Source of the DNA: a bacterium
GTDB lineage: Bacteria; Bacillota; Clostridia; Lachnospirales; Lachnospiraceae
Assembly (NCBI GenBank): GCA_023663725.1
Contig: JAMPGX010000001.1
Coordinates: 248,001-312,000, forward strand
Reading direction: 5' to 3'
DNA: 64,000 nucleotides
Both the position numbers and the translations under genes were made by a program. Positions 25,462 through 34,209 of the stretch are shown here, in pieces (positions within the stretch are counted from its first letter, which is position 1; the number at the start of each line of letters is the position of its first letter). The notes under the pieces are model-generated. The model did not search any database, was not told where the DNA came from, and was given only the letters and a program-made list of their open reading frames with translations.

Positions 25462-27696
25462 CTATTTTTCTCCGCTGCTCATGCGCAATTGCGCGTTCAC
25501 CAGTCCATAGTAAATTCCCTTCTGTTCCAGCAGCTCGTTGTGCGTGCCGATCTCAGCGATTCCGTGCTTGTCGATGACTACCAGACGGTCCGCATCACGC
25601 AGAGTGGACAGTCGGTGGGCGATCGCAAAGGTGGTCCGCCCTTTCACCAGACGGTTTAGAGCCTGTTGAATCAGGAATTCACTCTCTGTGTCCAGCGCCG
25701 AGGTAGCCTCGTCCAGAATCAGTATCCGGGGATTATTCAGAATCGCCCGAGCGATAGCGATACGCTGCCGCTCACCGCCGGACAAGTTATAGCCGTGCTC
25801 ACCCACATAGGTGTTGTAGCCGTCCGGCGTCTTGCAGATAAAGTCGTGGGCATTGGCAGCCCTGGCCGCCATAATCACCTCCTCCAGAGTGGCGTCCTGC
25901 TTGGCAAAGCGAATGTTGGCCAGTATCGTGCCGGAGAACAGGAACGTCTCCTGCAGCACTACGCCGATCTGGGAGTGCAGGCTTTCCATCTGCACGTCCC
26001 GCAGGTCGTATCCATCCAGGGTGATCCGCCCCTGGTCCACGTCATAGAGCCGCATGATCAGATTGATCAGCGTGGATTTCCCTGTGCCGGAAGCGCCCAC
26101 CAGACCGATCATTTCCCCAGGCTTTACGGCAAAGGAGATATGCTCCAGCACCGGCTCGTAGGTCTGATAGCCGAAGGACACATCCTCAAAGGTAAATGCC
26201 CCCTCTATCGGAAACGCCTTGCTCTCCGCTTTATCCGCCAGCATGGGCTCCTCGTCCAACACATCGTAGATACGGTTCAGGCTGGTCAGCATCTGCATCA
26301 CCGCTCTGGGCAGATGGGTCATCCAGCTCAAAGGGCCAAACAGATAACCGCTGTAGGTCACAAACTGCACCAGCTCTCCCACAGTCATGCTTCCGTCTAA
26401 CACCTGTATGCCGCCGAAATAGATCGCAATGTAAGTGCCTGCTCCCAACAGAAATGTCATGATGGGGAAAAACACGGCCCAGAAGGTCTCATTTTTTTTC
26501 TGAATCGTGGCAAATGCCTCTGTTTTCTCAGTAAACCTGGCGCTCTCTCTCGCCTCCTTGCCAAAGGATTTGACAATGCGCATGCCGGAGAGAATATCCT
26601 GCAAATTACTGCTCAGGTCATCCGCCCGCAGCCATTGTTTGTGAAAGATCGTGTGGATATGGTGCCAGAAGATCCGCACGATCACCACCACCGCCGATAC
26701 AAAAAGCAAGGACAGCAGTGTCATCTTCCAACTGATAATCAGCATCATGATCAGTGATACGATCATCGTCACCAGCGTGGAGAACATATCTCCAAATACA
26801 TCCTCCATAAAAATCCGAATCTGCTTGGTATCGCGGGAAACTCTGTTCATCAACTCGCCGGGTTTCCGGTTATTGATAAAGGACAGCGATAACACCTGAA
26901 TCTTGTAGTACAGCTTGGACCGCAGACTCATACTCAGCGAAGCTCCCAGCTTGACGCACAGCCAATAACGATAGATCCAGCAGATCATGCCGCCCACAGT
27001 GAGCACAAAGGTAAGGCCGATAAACAGCCACAGGTCCGTCATTGTTCCCTGCCCGTTAGCCAGAGCGTTATCAATAAAATACCGCTGCACCATGGGATTG
27101 AACATATTGATTCCCGCCAGCAGGACCAGCAGCAGGGAGATCACCACCAGACCGCCGATAAAGTCTCCGCACAGGGCCATGAATTTCTTTAATATCTCCG
27201 ATTTGCCTTCACAGTACATGCATTTGCTGGTACCCGGCAGAGCGCGGCCGCATTTTTCACAGTATTTTTCGTATTCGCGGCTCTCCACCCGACTGACCAT
27301 TCTGAGTTCTTTTTTCTCCTGTCTGGCCTGTACCAGAGTCTGCGCTCCCCGCACGGCATAGGCCACCCTGATAATATGGCGCATGGAGAAACGGGCGACG
27401 CACTCCGGCCCTCCCTCCTTGGGAAACACAGTCACAATGCCGCAGCCCACCTGGTGCTCGCATTTGATTTTCTCGCAGTCCGCCAGCAAATGCTCCGAGG
27501 TCTTTTCCTCCCCTCTAAGGGTCATAAGGCGATCCTCTGTGACGACGATCCAGGTCTGATTCGTGTAGCTGCTCCGGGCGCTGCGCGCCCCATTGTCAAA
27601 GTCCAGATCCACTGGAACACAATACCAGATCGTCTCGCCGTCCTGAAGGGAAAGGGCCTGCCGCTGGGACTCCTTTAGTGTGTATAATAGTTTCAT
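25462..27696 (-). CDS. ABC exporter with N-terminal zinc-ribbon extension
   Basis: 744 residues. Residues 1 to about 130 are a beta-rich PH-like region (WIVVTEDRLMTL). A zinc ribbon follows at about 145-161 (CEKCGRALPGTSKCMYC). Then come a six-helix exporter membrane domain (about 175-480) and an ATPase domain with Walker A LVGASGTGKST, signature YNLSGGERQRIA, Walker B ILILDEATSALD and AHRLST. Both ATPase motifs look functional. Last gene of a three-gene operon with DUF1854 (18 bases upstream) and the paralogous 28.3-kb exporter; the two probably form a heterodimer. The same ABC/DUF1854 set is annotated as cyanophycin-associated in proteobacteria, but no cyanophycin gene occurs here. Confidence 0.88.
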   Translation of the reverse strand: MKLLYTLKESQRQALSLQDGETIWYCVPVDLDFDNGARSARSSYTNQTWIVVTEDRLMTLRGEEKTSEHLLADCEKIKCEHQVGCGIVTVFPKEGGPECVARFSMRHIIRVAYAVRGAQTLVQARQEKKELRMVSRVESREYEKYCEKCGRALPGTSKCMYCEGKSEILKKFMALCGDFIGGLVVISLLLVLLAGINMFNPMVQRYFIDNALANGQGTMTDLWLFIGLTFVLTVGGMICWIYRYWLCVKLGASLSMSLRSKLYYKIQVLSLSFINNRKPGELMNRVSRDTKQIRIFMEDVFGDMFSTLVTMIVSLIMMLIISWKMTLLSLLFVSAVVVIVRIFWHHIHTIFHKQWLRADDLSSNLQDILSGMRIVKSFGKEARESARFTEKTEAFATIQKKNETFWAVFFPIMTFLLGAGTYIAIYFGGIQVLDGSMTVGELVQFVTYSGYLFGPLSWMTHLPRAVMQMLTSLNRIYDVLDEEPMLADKAESKAFPIEGAFTFEDVSFGYQTYEPVLEHISFAVKPGEMIGLVGASGTGKSTLINLIMRLYDVDQGRITLDGYDLRDVQMESLHSQIGVVLQETFLFSGTILANIRFAKQDATLEEVIMAARAANAHDFICKTPDGYNTYVGEHGYNLSGGERQRIAIARAILNNPRILILDEATSALDTESEFLIQQALNRLVKGRTTFAIAHRLSTLRDADRLVVIDKHGIAEIGTHNELLEQKGIYYGLVNAQLRMSSGEK

Positions 27697-27714
27697 GAAT
27701 AGTTGCTCCTTATA

Positions 27715-28296
27715 TTAGATAAACAAATCCAGCTTCTTGCGCTCCATCACAGTCAGGGCGTACAGATCGGGCAGCTCGTAGCGGTTGCCGTCTATGTCGG
27801 TGATCTGGTAGCGGGCCTCGCCCAGAGACACTACGGCATCGCCGCCCATATGGGTGGTGAAACGGCAACTGCCGAAATCCGTCTGCACATGCCAGTAGGC
27901 ATAGCCGTACTCATCCTTAACCTCCATGACCCTGCGAATCACAGGCATAAAGTAGCGCAGACGCACCTGCTCCTGTATCATGTCCTGCACGTCCTCCGGC
28001 ATCTCCGACAGGGCACGGATCATGCCAATCTCTTTGGCCTTCTCATCCGCCTCCCGAATGGAGATGAACTCCTGGGGATTTGTCAGGGGAAAAGTCAGGT
28101 ACACACCCACTCTGTCATATTTCTTCCCGTCGAACTCCAGCTCCAGAAAGCCGCCCTCCGTGCGGGTGAACACCGCGTTCTGTGCCGTCAGCATCCGCAT
28201 CTGCAGCACTTCCTCCGACTCCTTCTTCAAAGCCTCCTCATCGAACTCCTGCAAGTTCAATAAATCCGGCATACTATTCTCTCTGTTTTCTTCCAT
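27715..28296 (-). CDS. DUF1854 protein
   Basis: 193 residues, no membrane segment. It matches the general shape of DUF1854: N-terminal beta-rich part (AVFTRTEGGFLELEFDGKKY, RVGVYLTFPLTNPQEFISI), central helix QDMIQEQVRLRYFMPVIRR and C-terminal WHVQTDFGSCRFTTHMGGD, QITDIDGNRYELPDL. It lies between two ABC exporter genes, so it is probably a cytosolic accessory or regulator of that transporter; its biochemical role is not known. Confidence 0.8.
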   Translation of the reverse strand: MEENRENSMPDLLNLQEFDEEALKKESEEVLQMRMLTAQNAVFTRTEGGFLELEFDGKKYDRVGVYLTFPLTNPQEFISIREADEKAKEIGMIRALSEMPEDVQDMIQEQVRLRYFMPVIRRVMEVKDEYGYAYWHVQTDFGSCRFTTHMGGDAVVSLGEARYQITDIDGNRYELPDLYALTVMERKKLDLFI

Positions 28297-28329
28297 GATA
28301 TATCGTTTCCTTTCTTTGCTCCAACTCTG

Positions 28330-30645
28330 CTACTCTATGCCGCGCATCGCCAGCGCCTTCGTCTGCAATTCGCTCAATTTATAGAAGGTACCCTTCAGCG
28401 CCATCAACTCCTCATGGGTTCCGGACTCTGTCACCTTACCCTCGTCCAGCACGATCAGATGCGTGGCGTTGCGCAGCGTGGACAGGCGGTGAGCGATGGA
28501 CAACACCGTTCTGCCCTTTTCCAGCTGCTCCAGTGATTTTTGGATCGCCAGCTCGGTCTCTGTATCCACCGCTGATGTGGCCTCGTCCAGAATCAGAATC
28601 TTGGGGTCTGCCAGGATCGCCCTGGCAATGGAGATTCGCTGCTTCTCGCCTCCGGACAGAGATCTGTTCGAGTGTCCCAGGATCGTATCATAGCCCTGGG
28701 GCATCTTGCAGATAAAGTCGTGAGCGCTGGCCTGCACCGCCGCTTTTATAATCTCCTCCCTGGTGGCGTCAGGTCGGGCATAGGCGATATTTTCCGCCAC
28801 CGTACCCATGAAAATATAAGTCTCCTGAGACACCATGGACACATTCTTGCGCAGTTCATTAAAGCCATACTGCTTGACATTGACGCCGTCCACCAGCACC
28901 TGTCCCTCCTCGGTATCATAGAGACGGGAGATCAGATTCACCAGCGTGGATTTTCCGGCGCCGGAGCGTCCCACTATACCCAGCACCTCCCCTGCATCGA
29001 CATGGAAGCTCACGTCCTTCAATATAGGCTTATTGGGTTCGTATCCAAAGGTTACGTGCTCCAGCGTGATCTCTCCCCGCAGCTGTTCGGGCCGCACAGG
29101 ATCGGCCGCCTCTCTTACCTCCGGCACCGCGTCAATGATCTCAAAAAGCCTTTGCGCCGAGTTCATGGCATTGGTGTACCAGCGGATGATCCTGGACATA
29201 AAATCCAGAGGGCCCTTGAGCTGGCCCACATAGCCGCTGAAGGTGATCAGCAGGCCAAGCTCCATATTGGAGCCGCTGATAATCAGCGCTCCGCCCACTG
29301 CCCATACCAGAAATGTCAGCATATCCTCCACAAATATATACAGCGCAGAAAACCTGCAATCGTATCTGGACACATCCAGCTCCGCGTCCCGCACCTTCTT
29401 GTTGTTCTTGCTAAAGCGGGTCATCTCCTGCTCTTCCTGACCAAATGCCTTGACCACTCTGGCTCCGGTAAAATTCTCGTTCATCTGACCGTTGAGCCTG
29501 CGGTTGGCCCGATGCCGCTTGCCGTAATAGTGCCACAGCCTGGGCATCAGCAGGTAGCTGATAAAGAACAGAATGGGCATCAGCACCACGGAAGCCAGCG
29601 CCAACAGGGGGCTCAGGATAAACATGATAATACAGGTGGCGATAATAGTTCCGACATTGATGAAAAAGTAGGGGATTCCATCGATAAAAAAGCTGGATAT
29701 CTCCTCCGCGTCATCGGACACACGGGTCATCAGTCCGCCGGTCTGCCTCCTGGTAAAGAAGCTGATCGACAGCTTTCCCATGGAGTCAAACACCTGACTC
29801 TTCAACTTTGCCACTACCTCAGGGGCAATGTGGGCTGTCAGAACGCCCTGCAATATCCCCAAGCCCTGCAGCAGTACCTTAGTGCCGATCATGACCAACA
29901 CCAATATCCCCAGCGCCAGCACGAACCGTCCAGCAGGCAGATGTACCATGGCGAGGAACTTCTCGTCCTTGGCCAGCACCCTGTCGTACAGCACCGTGCC
30001 GCTGAGATAGGGCCATATCAGATTCAGCCCCGCCGTGGCCAGATAGCAGAACATCATCACCACCAGTCGGAATTTATAGGGCTTAAAATAAGATACCACC
30101 CGCAGCAGGATCGAGCCCTTATCCATACATTTGGGACAGACCTTGCGCTCCTGATCGGGATAGATCATGCCGCACTTGGGACAACATTCTTTTCCCCGCT
30201 TCACATCCAGATCATCCGAAGTGATCTCCTCTTCCTTTTTCATCTTCTCCAGCAGGCGGCCGATCCGCATAAAGGCCTCCATCCTGGTGTTGGAGAACTG
30301 GCATAAGTATCTGTCTACGCCATCGATCCGGCCCATCAGGATACCTGTGCTGACCTGTCGGATCACCTCCAGCTTCTCCACGCCAGCCAGATCGTACAAC
30401 AGCACCGCCGGCTCCTCCATGCTCTTTTCCTGCTCCAGAGACCAGCTGTTATAGCCGCCCAATCGGTACTCCTGCTTCTCCCGATAAGGATATCTGGCGA
30501 CAATCAGCTTCCCCCTCGTCAGCGCCACGATGGAGTCGGCAAAGCGCTGTTCCTCGTCCAGATCTCCCGTGGCAGCAAATATTACATCCTTTTTGTCGAT
30601 GCCATACCTCTGTATGACATCGGTAAAGCTTCTCGGTAAATTCAT
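28330..30645 (-). CDS. ABC exporter with N-terminal PH-like region and zinc ribbon
   Basis: About 771 residues from the ATG at 30645, with AGAGGAAAA directly before it; an upstream frame-open region to 30693 has no ribosome site. Residues 1 to about 150 are beta-rich (DVIFAATGDLDEEQRFADSI, LTRGKLIVARYPYREKQEY). Then two CxxC knuckles (CCPKCGMIYP, CPKCMDKG), a six-helix exporter domain (about 185-490) and an ATPase with IVGRSGAGKST, SLSGGEKQRISIARA, ILILDEATSAVD and AHRLST. First gene of the operon; probable partner of the 744-residue exporter. Confidence 0.88.
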   Translation of the reverse strand: MNLPRSFTDVIQRYGIDKKDVIFAATGDLDEEQRFADSIVALTRGKLIVARYPYREKQEYRLGGYNSWSLEQEKSMEEPAVLLYDLAGVEKLEVIRQVSTGILMGRIDGVDRYLCQFSNTRMEAFMRIGRLLEKMKKEEEITSDDLDVKRGKECCPKCGMIYPDQERKVCPKCMDKGSILLRVVSYFKPYKFRLVVMMFCYLATAGLNLIWPYLSGTVLYDRVLAKDEKFLAMVHLPAGRFVLALGILVLVMIGTKVLLQGLGILQGVLTAHIAPEVVAKLKSQVFDSMGKLSISFFTRRQTGGLMTRVSDDAEEISSFFIDGIPYFFINVGTIIATCIIMFILSPLLALASVVLMPILFFISYLLMPRLWHYYGKRHRANRRLNGQMNENFTGARVVKAFGQEEQEMTRFSKNNKKVRDAELDVSRYDCRFSALYIFVEDMLTFLVWAVGGALIISGSNMELGLLITFSGYVGQLKGPLDFMSRIIRWYTNAMNSAQRLFEIIDAVPEVREAADPVRPEQLRGEITLEHVTFGYEPNKPILKDVSFHVDAGEVLGIVGRSGAGKSTLVNLISRLYDTEEGQVLVDGVNVKQYGFNELRKNVSMVSQETYIFMGTVAENIAYARPDATREEIIKAAVQASAHDFICKMPQGYDTILGHSNRSLSGGEKQRISIARAILADPKILILDEATSAVDTETELAIQKSLEQLEKGRTVLSIAHRLSTLRNATHLIVLDEGKVTESGTHEELMALKGTFYKLSELQTKALAMRGIE

Positions 30646-30660
30646 TTTTCCTCTTTCCGC

Positions 30661-30685
30661 ATACCGCTGGCTTTGCCCGCGGTAT
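30661..30685 (-). promoter_or_regulatory. Hairpin beside the ABC/DUF1854 ribosome site
   Basis: ATACCGC (30661-30667) and GCGGTAT (30679-30685) form a 7-bp stem with an 11-base loop, ending a few bases before the AGAGGAAAA ribosome site of the first exporter gene. It could tune translation. Confidence 0.35.
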
Positions 30686-30732
30686 TGCACCAATCAATAT
30701 TTGAAAGTATACTTCCAAACTTACACCCCGCA

Positions 30733-30754
30733 TATCGCAAGCCTGCTTGCGATA
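30733..30754. promoter_or_regulatory. Near-perfect 22-bp palindrome upstream of the ABC/DUF1854 operon
   Basis: TATCGCAAGC and GCTTGCGATA are perfect 10-bp arms around a CT centre. This shape fits a dimeric repressor operator or a tight RNA hairpin. It lies about 90-110 bases before the ABC exporter start. The binding protein is unknown. Confidence 0.45.
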
Positions 30755-30869
30755 CTGCATCAACTCTTCTCCCGCACGCATTTTCAGACGCAGAAAAGGC
30801 ATAACCTACAAATGTATGTCATGCCCTCAGTCCATCTATATATGCACATATGTACGCTGCCAAATACAA

Positions 30870-30956
30870 TCAAATTGACAGTACAGCATACTTTCGGGAG
30901 ACAATACCAAATAGCTCGTTTTGAGTTAGTTTTCCGTCAAACAATAAACGCAACAT
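30870..30956 (-). CDS. Possible 28-residue small protein
   Basis: An ATG at 30956 preceded by AAAGGAGGCAATCACG, one of the best ribosome sites in the window, opens a 28-codon frame (MLRLLFDGKLTQNELFGIVS, then stop shortly after). It could be a genuine small gene, a leader peptide for the ABC operon, or the remnant of a longer gene. The protein matches nothing I can name with confidence. The rest of the 30646-31180 gap holds the palindromes and the blaI-type promoter. Confidence 0.35.
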   Translation of the reverse strand: MLRLLFDGKLTQNELFGIVSRKYAVLSI

Positions 30957-31078
30957 CGTGATTGCCTCCTTTCCCCGTTTTTTATTCAGTACTTTTTTGC
31001 GCTACATTTAGTACTATAAACGCTTTCCCATCATTTGTCAACTATTTTTTAGATTTTTTAAAAGCTCATACAAATCGC

Positions 31079-31107
31079 TTGACAAGGTGGTTTATTCATG
31101 ATAAACT
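31079..31107 (+). promoter_or_regulatory. Promoter of the BlaI/BlaR1-type operon
   Basis: TTGACA (31079-31084), 17-base spacer and TAAACT (31102-31107). The spacer and -10 are covered by operator 1 (31090-31106), so bound repressor would block RNA polymerase. Confidence 0.75.
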
Positions 31108-31134
31108 CATCTGCGTAGTTTATTGCGAATAAAC
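31090..31134. promoter_or_regulatory. Twin BlaI-type operators
   Basis: Operator 1 is GTTTAT-N5-ATAAAC at 31090-31106 and operator 2 is GTTTATT-N3-AATAAAC at 31118-31134; both are perfect inverted repeats of 17 bp with centres 28 bp apart. The paired layout over and just after the promoter is like the bla and mec operators, although the core sequence here (GTTTAT) differs from the TACA/TGTA core of those systems. Confidence 0.75.
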
Positions 31135-31180
31135 CAGTGAAACAGGGAATCCGCTGATTCCCAAAGACAGGAGGTATGGC

Positions 31181-31546
31181 ATGGCAGAGATGGAATTGGG
31201 CGCTGTTCAGGCCCGTTTCGCCGATCTGATCTGGCAGCACGAGCCGGTCACATCCGGCGAGCTGGTGAAGATCTGCGAGAGGGAGCTGCTCTGGAAGAAA
31301 CCCACGACTTACACAGTGCTGCGCAAGCTGTGTGAAAAGGGACTGTTCCAGAACAAAGACGGGATCGTCACCTCCCTGCTCTCCCGGGAAGCTTTCTATT
31401 CCGCCAGGAGCGAGCAGTTTGTGGAGGAGACCTTTGACGGCTCGCTGCCGGCGTTTGTGGCCGCTTTCCTATCCCGTAAGGCGTTGTCGGCTGGCGAGGC
31501 GGAGGAAATACAGCGGATGATCGACGAATTCCGAAGGGAGGACTGA
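31181..31546 (+). CDS. BlaI/MecI-family repressor
   Basis: 121 residues. Winged helix: LGAVQARFADLIWQHEPVTS, LLWKKPTTYTVLRKLCEKG (recognition region), QNKDGIVTSLLSREAF. The C-terminal dimerisation part (ETFDGSLPAFVAAFL, LSAGEAEEIQRMIDE) is typical of BlaI proteins, where BlaR1-dependent proteolysis inactivates the repressor (family knowledge). AGGAGG lies 6 bases before the ATG. It is followed after 2 bases by the BlaR1-type gene. Confidence 0.9.
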   Translation: MAEMELGAVQARFADLIWQHEPVTSGELVKICERELLWKKPTTYTVLRKLCEKGLFQNKDGIVTSLLSREAFYSARSEQFVEETFDGSLPAFVAAFLSRKALSAGEAEEIQRMIDEFRRED

Positions 31547-31548
31547 AG

Positions 31549-34161
31549 ATGATGACGGATATAGGCGCTGTTTTTGCGGGTATGGTCAACAGGAGCATCG
31601 CCGCAGGCTGGGTGATTCTGGCCGTGGCGGTGCTGCGCCTGCTCCTGAGAAAAGCTCCCAGGTGGATCAACTGCCTGCTGTGGGCAATCGTAGCATTCCG
31701 ACTGGTCTGTCCCTTTTCCTTTGAGAGCATCCTGAGCCTGATTCCCAGCTCGGAAACCATACCGGTGAGCCATATCTATTCGGAGGATCCAATCATCCGT
31801 GACAATCCCTACCACTATCAGGTCCACAGCGGAGTGACCGTGATAGACCGAGCGGTCAGTCCGACCCTCACGGATACCGCAGGTCCCGTCGTGCGCAGCA
31901 ACATGCAAATAGTCGCCGCACTGTGGCTTGCGGGAGTGGTTCTGATGCTGTCCTATGCGTCCTTTTCCTACCTGCACCTGAGGCGGAAAGTGAAGGCTTC
32001 CCTTCTGCTGCGGGAAAATATCTATCTCTGCGATGAAATACCGTCGCCCTTCATCCTCGGCGTCGTGCGCCCCCGCATCTATCTGCCCTCCAGCATGAAA
32101 AAAGAGACTGTGGAAAGCGTGATCACACACGAGCGTATGCATCTGCGGCGCCATGATCATTGGTGGAAGCCGCTGGGATACTTATTATTGTCCGTATACT
32201 GGTTCCAGCCTCTGCTGTGGGTTGCCTACATCCTGTTTTGTCGGGATGTGGAGCTTGCCTGCGATGAAAAGGCGGTGCGGGGCATGGAGCGTGACGCCAA
32301 GGCCGTATATGCCCAGGCTCTGCTGGACTGCAGTTCTCCCCGCAGGCTGATCTCGGCCTGTCCTCTGGCTTTCGGCGAGGTGGGGGTAAAGGAGAGGGTG
32401 ATAAAGGTCCTGCGCTACAGGAAACCGGTATTCTGGATCAGCGCAGCCGCCCTCGTCGCCTGCGTTGTCGTAGCCGTATGCTTTCTGACCGATCCCAGGG
32501 AGGAGGATATCAATCCGGAATCGCAGGAGGTCTCTCCCGACAGCCCATCGGAGGAAAATACACTGGGGACGCCCGCAGAGGACAGTGAAGCCTCCGACGC
32601 TTACAACAAAGACGACTATACCTACTATGAATATTATCTCACGGAGGAGGAGCTGATGGCGGACCTGGAACAGGGGGTTATCTTTCGGTTGGACACCGCA
32701 TTGCAGAAACCGTTTGCACCCTTTGTCTCACAGGGGCGGTGGCCTTTTTATGTGTACGAAGGAAATACCGTCAATCTGGAGATCGCCTTCTCTGATCTGC
32801 TGATGAAGTCCCATGAAGATATTTTCCCGATGGACGAGCAGGTGGCAGTCGATCTCTTTTCCCCAGATGGACAATGCGCGTATCATTTTGAGAAAAAGGG
32901 CGAGGAGATCACAGAGGACACCTCCACGCAGGCGCAGATTGCCGTTACGCCGGGCGAATGGACGCTGGAGGTTCGTTTCGGCTATCTCTGCGGGGAAAAT
33001 CCGGCTCATCTGAGGATCGCCGCAGCCTATGAGACTCCGTCCCAGCAGGATATCGACTGGCTGACGGCAAACCGGCTTGTCTCCTGTCAGGAGAGTGGGC
33101 CGTCTGCCTCCTCGCAGGAGATGAACTCCGAGAACCTGTTTGCCCTGATACCAGAAGTCTTCTATCTCCCTGAGGGCAGCAAGAAGAGAAGCACGATACT
33201 ATATCTGCGGGAGGACGGCAGCTTTACCGGCATCTGCAACCATTTCGTCGATTCTGAAATTTTGGAGCCGGCAGATCCGGAACGCTATCCTCTGGGTACT
33301 GTATACTCCTGTGAATTCTCAGGTGTTTTTATGCAGCCGAAGCAGGTGGACGACCTCACCTGGTCCGTTCGGGTGCAATCGCTGGAATACAGAGAGCCAG
33401 AGCCGGAGACCGTTGCGGACGGAATAAGGTATCTTTCGAAAAATATGTACAGCATCGACGAAGAAGATGAGTTCCTGATCCATCTTCCCGGTTATCCGGT
33501 GGCGGATTTCGGTTTATCATCATATGCCTATTATGACATCATGGGCACCCCTGAATATTGGGAAGGAATCGGACCGGCCAACATCCCCTTTTTTGTCCTG
33601 CACCATGTAAACAAGGACAGGGCGTTTTATTCGGGGGAGCGGCAGCCGGATACCGTTCTCCCGCCGCAGGACGGCTCTGAGTCGCTGTTCGCCCAGATGC
33701 CGGAGACCTACTATTTTCTCAGCGGCGCAGGGGCCTGGCAGACAGAGCTGCATCTGGGGGAGGACGGCAGCTTTATCGGCGCTTTCGAGGACGCGGACGT
33801 GGGCACTGTCTACATCTGTGACTTCCAGGGAAGCTTCACCGCGCCGGTACAGGTGGAGGAACTGGTCTGGTCCACCCATGTGCAGTCGTTGGAATATGAG
33901 GAACCGGGGCGTGAGACCAAAGTGGGCGACACCCTGTATATCCGCGCCAATCCCTACGGTCTCGACCAGGTGGATGAAGTGCGGATCTATCTCCCCGGTT
34001 ACCCGCTGGCGGATCTGCCGGAAGAGGCCTGGGCGTGGATTCGCAGCGGCAGACAGTTCTGGAGCGGTCAGACCATGGATAAGCTGCCCTTCTATGTGCT
34101 GTACAATGTAAACGGACAGCAGGCATTTTTCTCGGAGTCCGTGGAACGCACGGCTCCCTGA
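31549..34161 (+). CDS. BlaR1/MecR1-type M56 metalloprotease sensor with duplicated extracellular domain
   Basis: 870 residues. The N-terminal membrane part has helices at about 18-34, 42-56 and 118-138. The zinc protease core has HERMH (HExxH, about 194-198) and the Glu of CRDVELACDEKAV (about 230), then a further helix at about 300. The extracellular part is about 540 residues. Within it two related segments stand in tandem (about 530-690 and 700-865), each with LFAxxPExYY, LGEDGSF or LREDGSF, GTVYxC, VQSLEYxEP and LPGYPxAD. There is no transpeptidase-like SxxK penicillin-binding domain that I can see, so the stimulus is probably not a beta-lactam. Confidence 0.85.
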   Translation: MMTDIGAVFAGMVNRSIAAGWVILAVAVLRLLLRKAPRWINCLLWAIVAFRLVCPFSFESILSLIPSSETIPVSHIYSEDPIIRDNPYHYQVHSGVTVIDRAVSPTLTDTAGPVVRSNMQIVAALWLAGVVLMLSYASFSYLHLRRKVKASLLLRENIYLCDEIPSPFILGVVRPRIYLPSSMKKETVESVITHERMHLRRHDHWWKPLGYLLLSVYWFQPLLWVAYILFCRDVELACDEKAVRGMERDAKAVYAQALLDCSSPRRLISACPLAFGEVGVKERVIKVLRYRKPVFWISAAALVACVVVAVCFLTDPREEDINPESQEVSPDSPSEENTLGTPAEDSEASDAYNKDDYTYYEYYLTEEELMADLEQGVIFRLDTALQKPFAPFVSQGRWPFYVYEGNTVNLEIAFSDLLMKSHEDIFPMDEQVAVDLFSPDGQCAYHFEKKGEEITEDTSTQAQIAVTPGEWTLEVRFGYLCGENPAHLRIAAAYETPSQQDIDWLTANRLVSCQESGPSASSQEMNSENLFALIPEVFYLPEGSKKRSTILYLREDGSFTGICNHFVDSEILEPADPERYPLGTVYSCEFSGVFMQPKQVDDLTWSVRVQSLEYREPEPETVADGIRYLSKNMYSIDEEDEFLIHLPGYPVADFGLSSYAYYDIMGTPEYWEGIGPANIPFFVLHHVNKDRAFYSGERQPDTVLPPQDGSESLFAQMPETYYFLSGAGAWQTELHLGEDGSFIGAFEDADVGTVYICDFQGSFTAPVQVEELVWSTHVQSLEYEEPGRETKVGDTLYIRANPYGLDQVDEVRIYLPGYPLADLPEEAWAWIRSGRQFWSGQTMDKLPFYVLYNVNGQQAFFSESVERTAP

Positions 34162-34174
34162 TCAGGCGGAGCCC

Positions 34175-34205
34175 AGCGGAGGAATCGCCGCTTTGCATTT
34201 TTTTG
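34175..34205 (+). terminator. Weak terminator after the BlaR1-type gene
   Basis: AGCGG (34175-34179) and CCGCT (34188-34192) form a short stem followed by TTGCA and a T7 run at 34199-34205, which runs into the end of the convergent ABC gene. Confidence 0.4.
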
Positions 34206-34209
34206 TTCC

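Noticed and set aside
27715-28296. Idea that DUF1854 and the flanking exporters form a cyanophycin system
   Set aside because: No cyanophycin synthetase, cyanophycinase or related gene is in the window; the association is only known from other bacteria, so it stays a lead, not a call.
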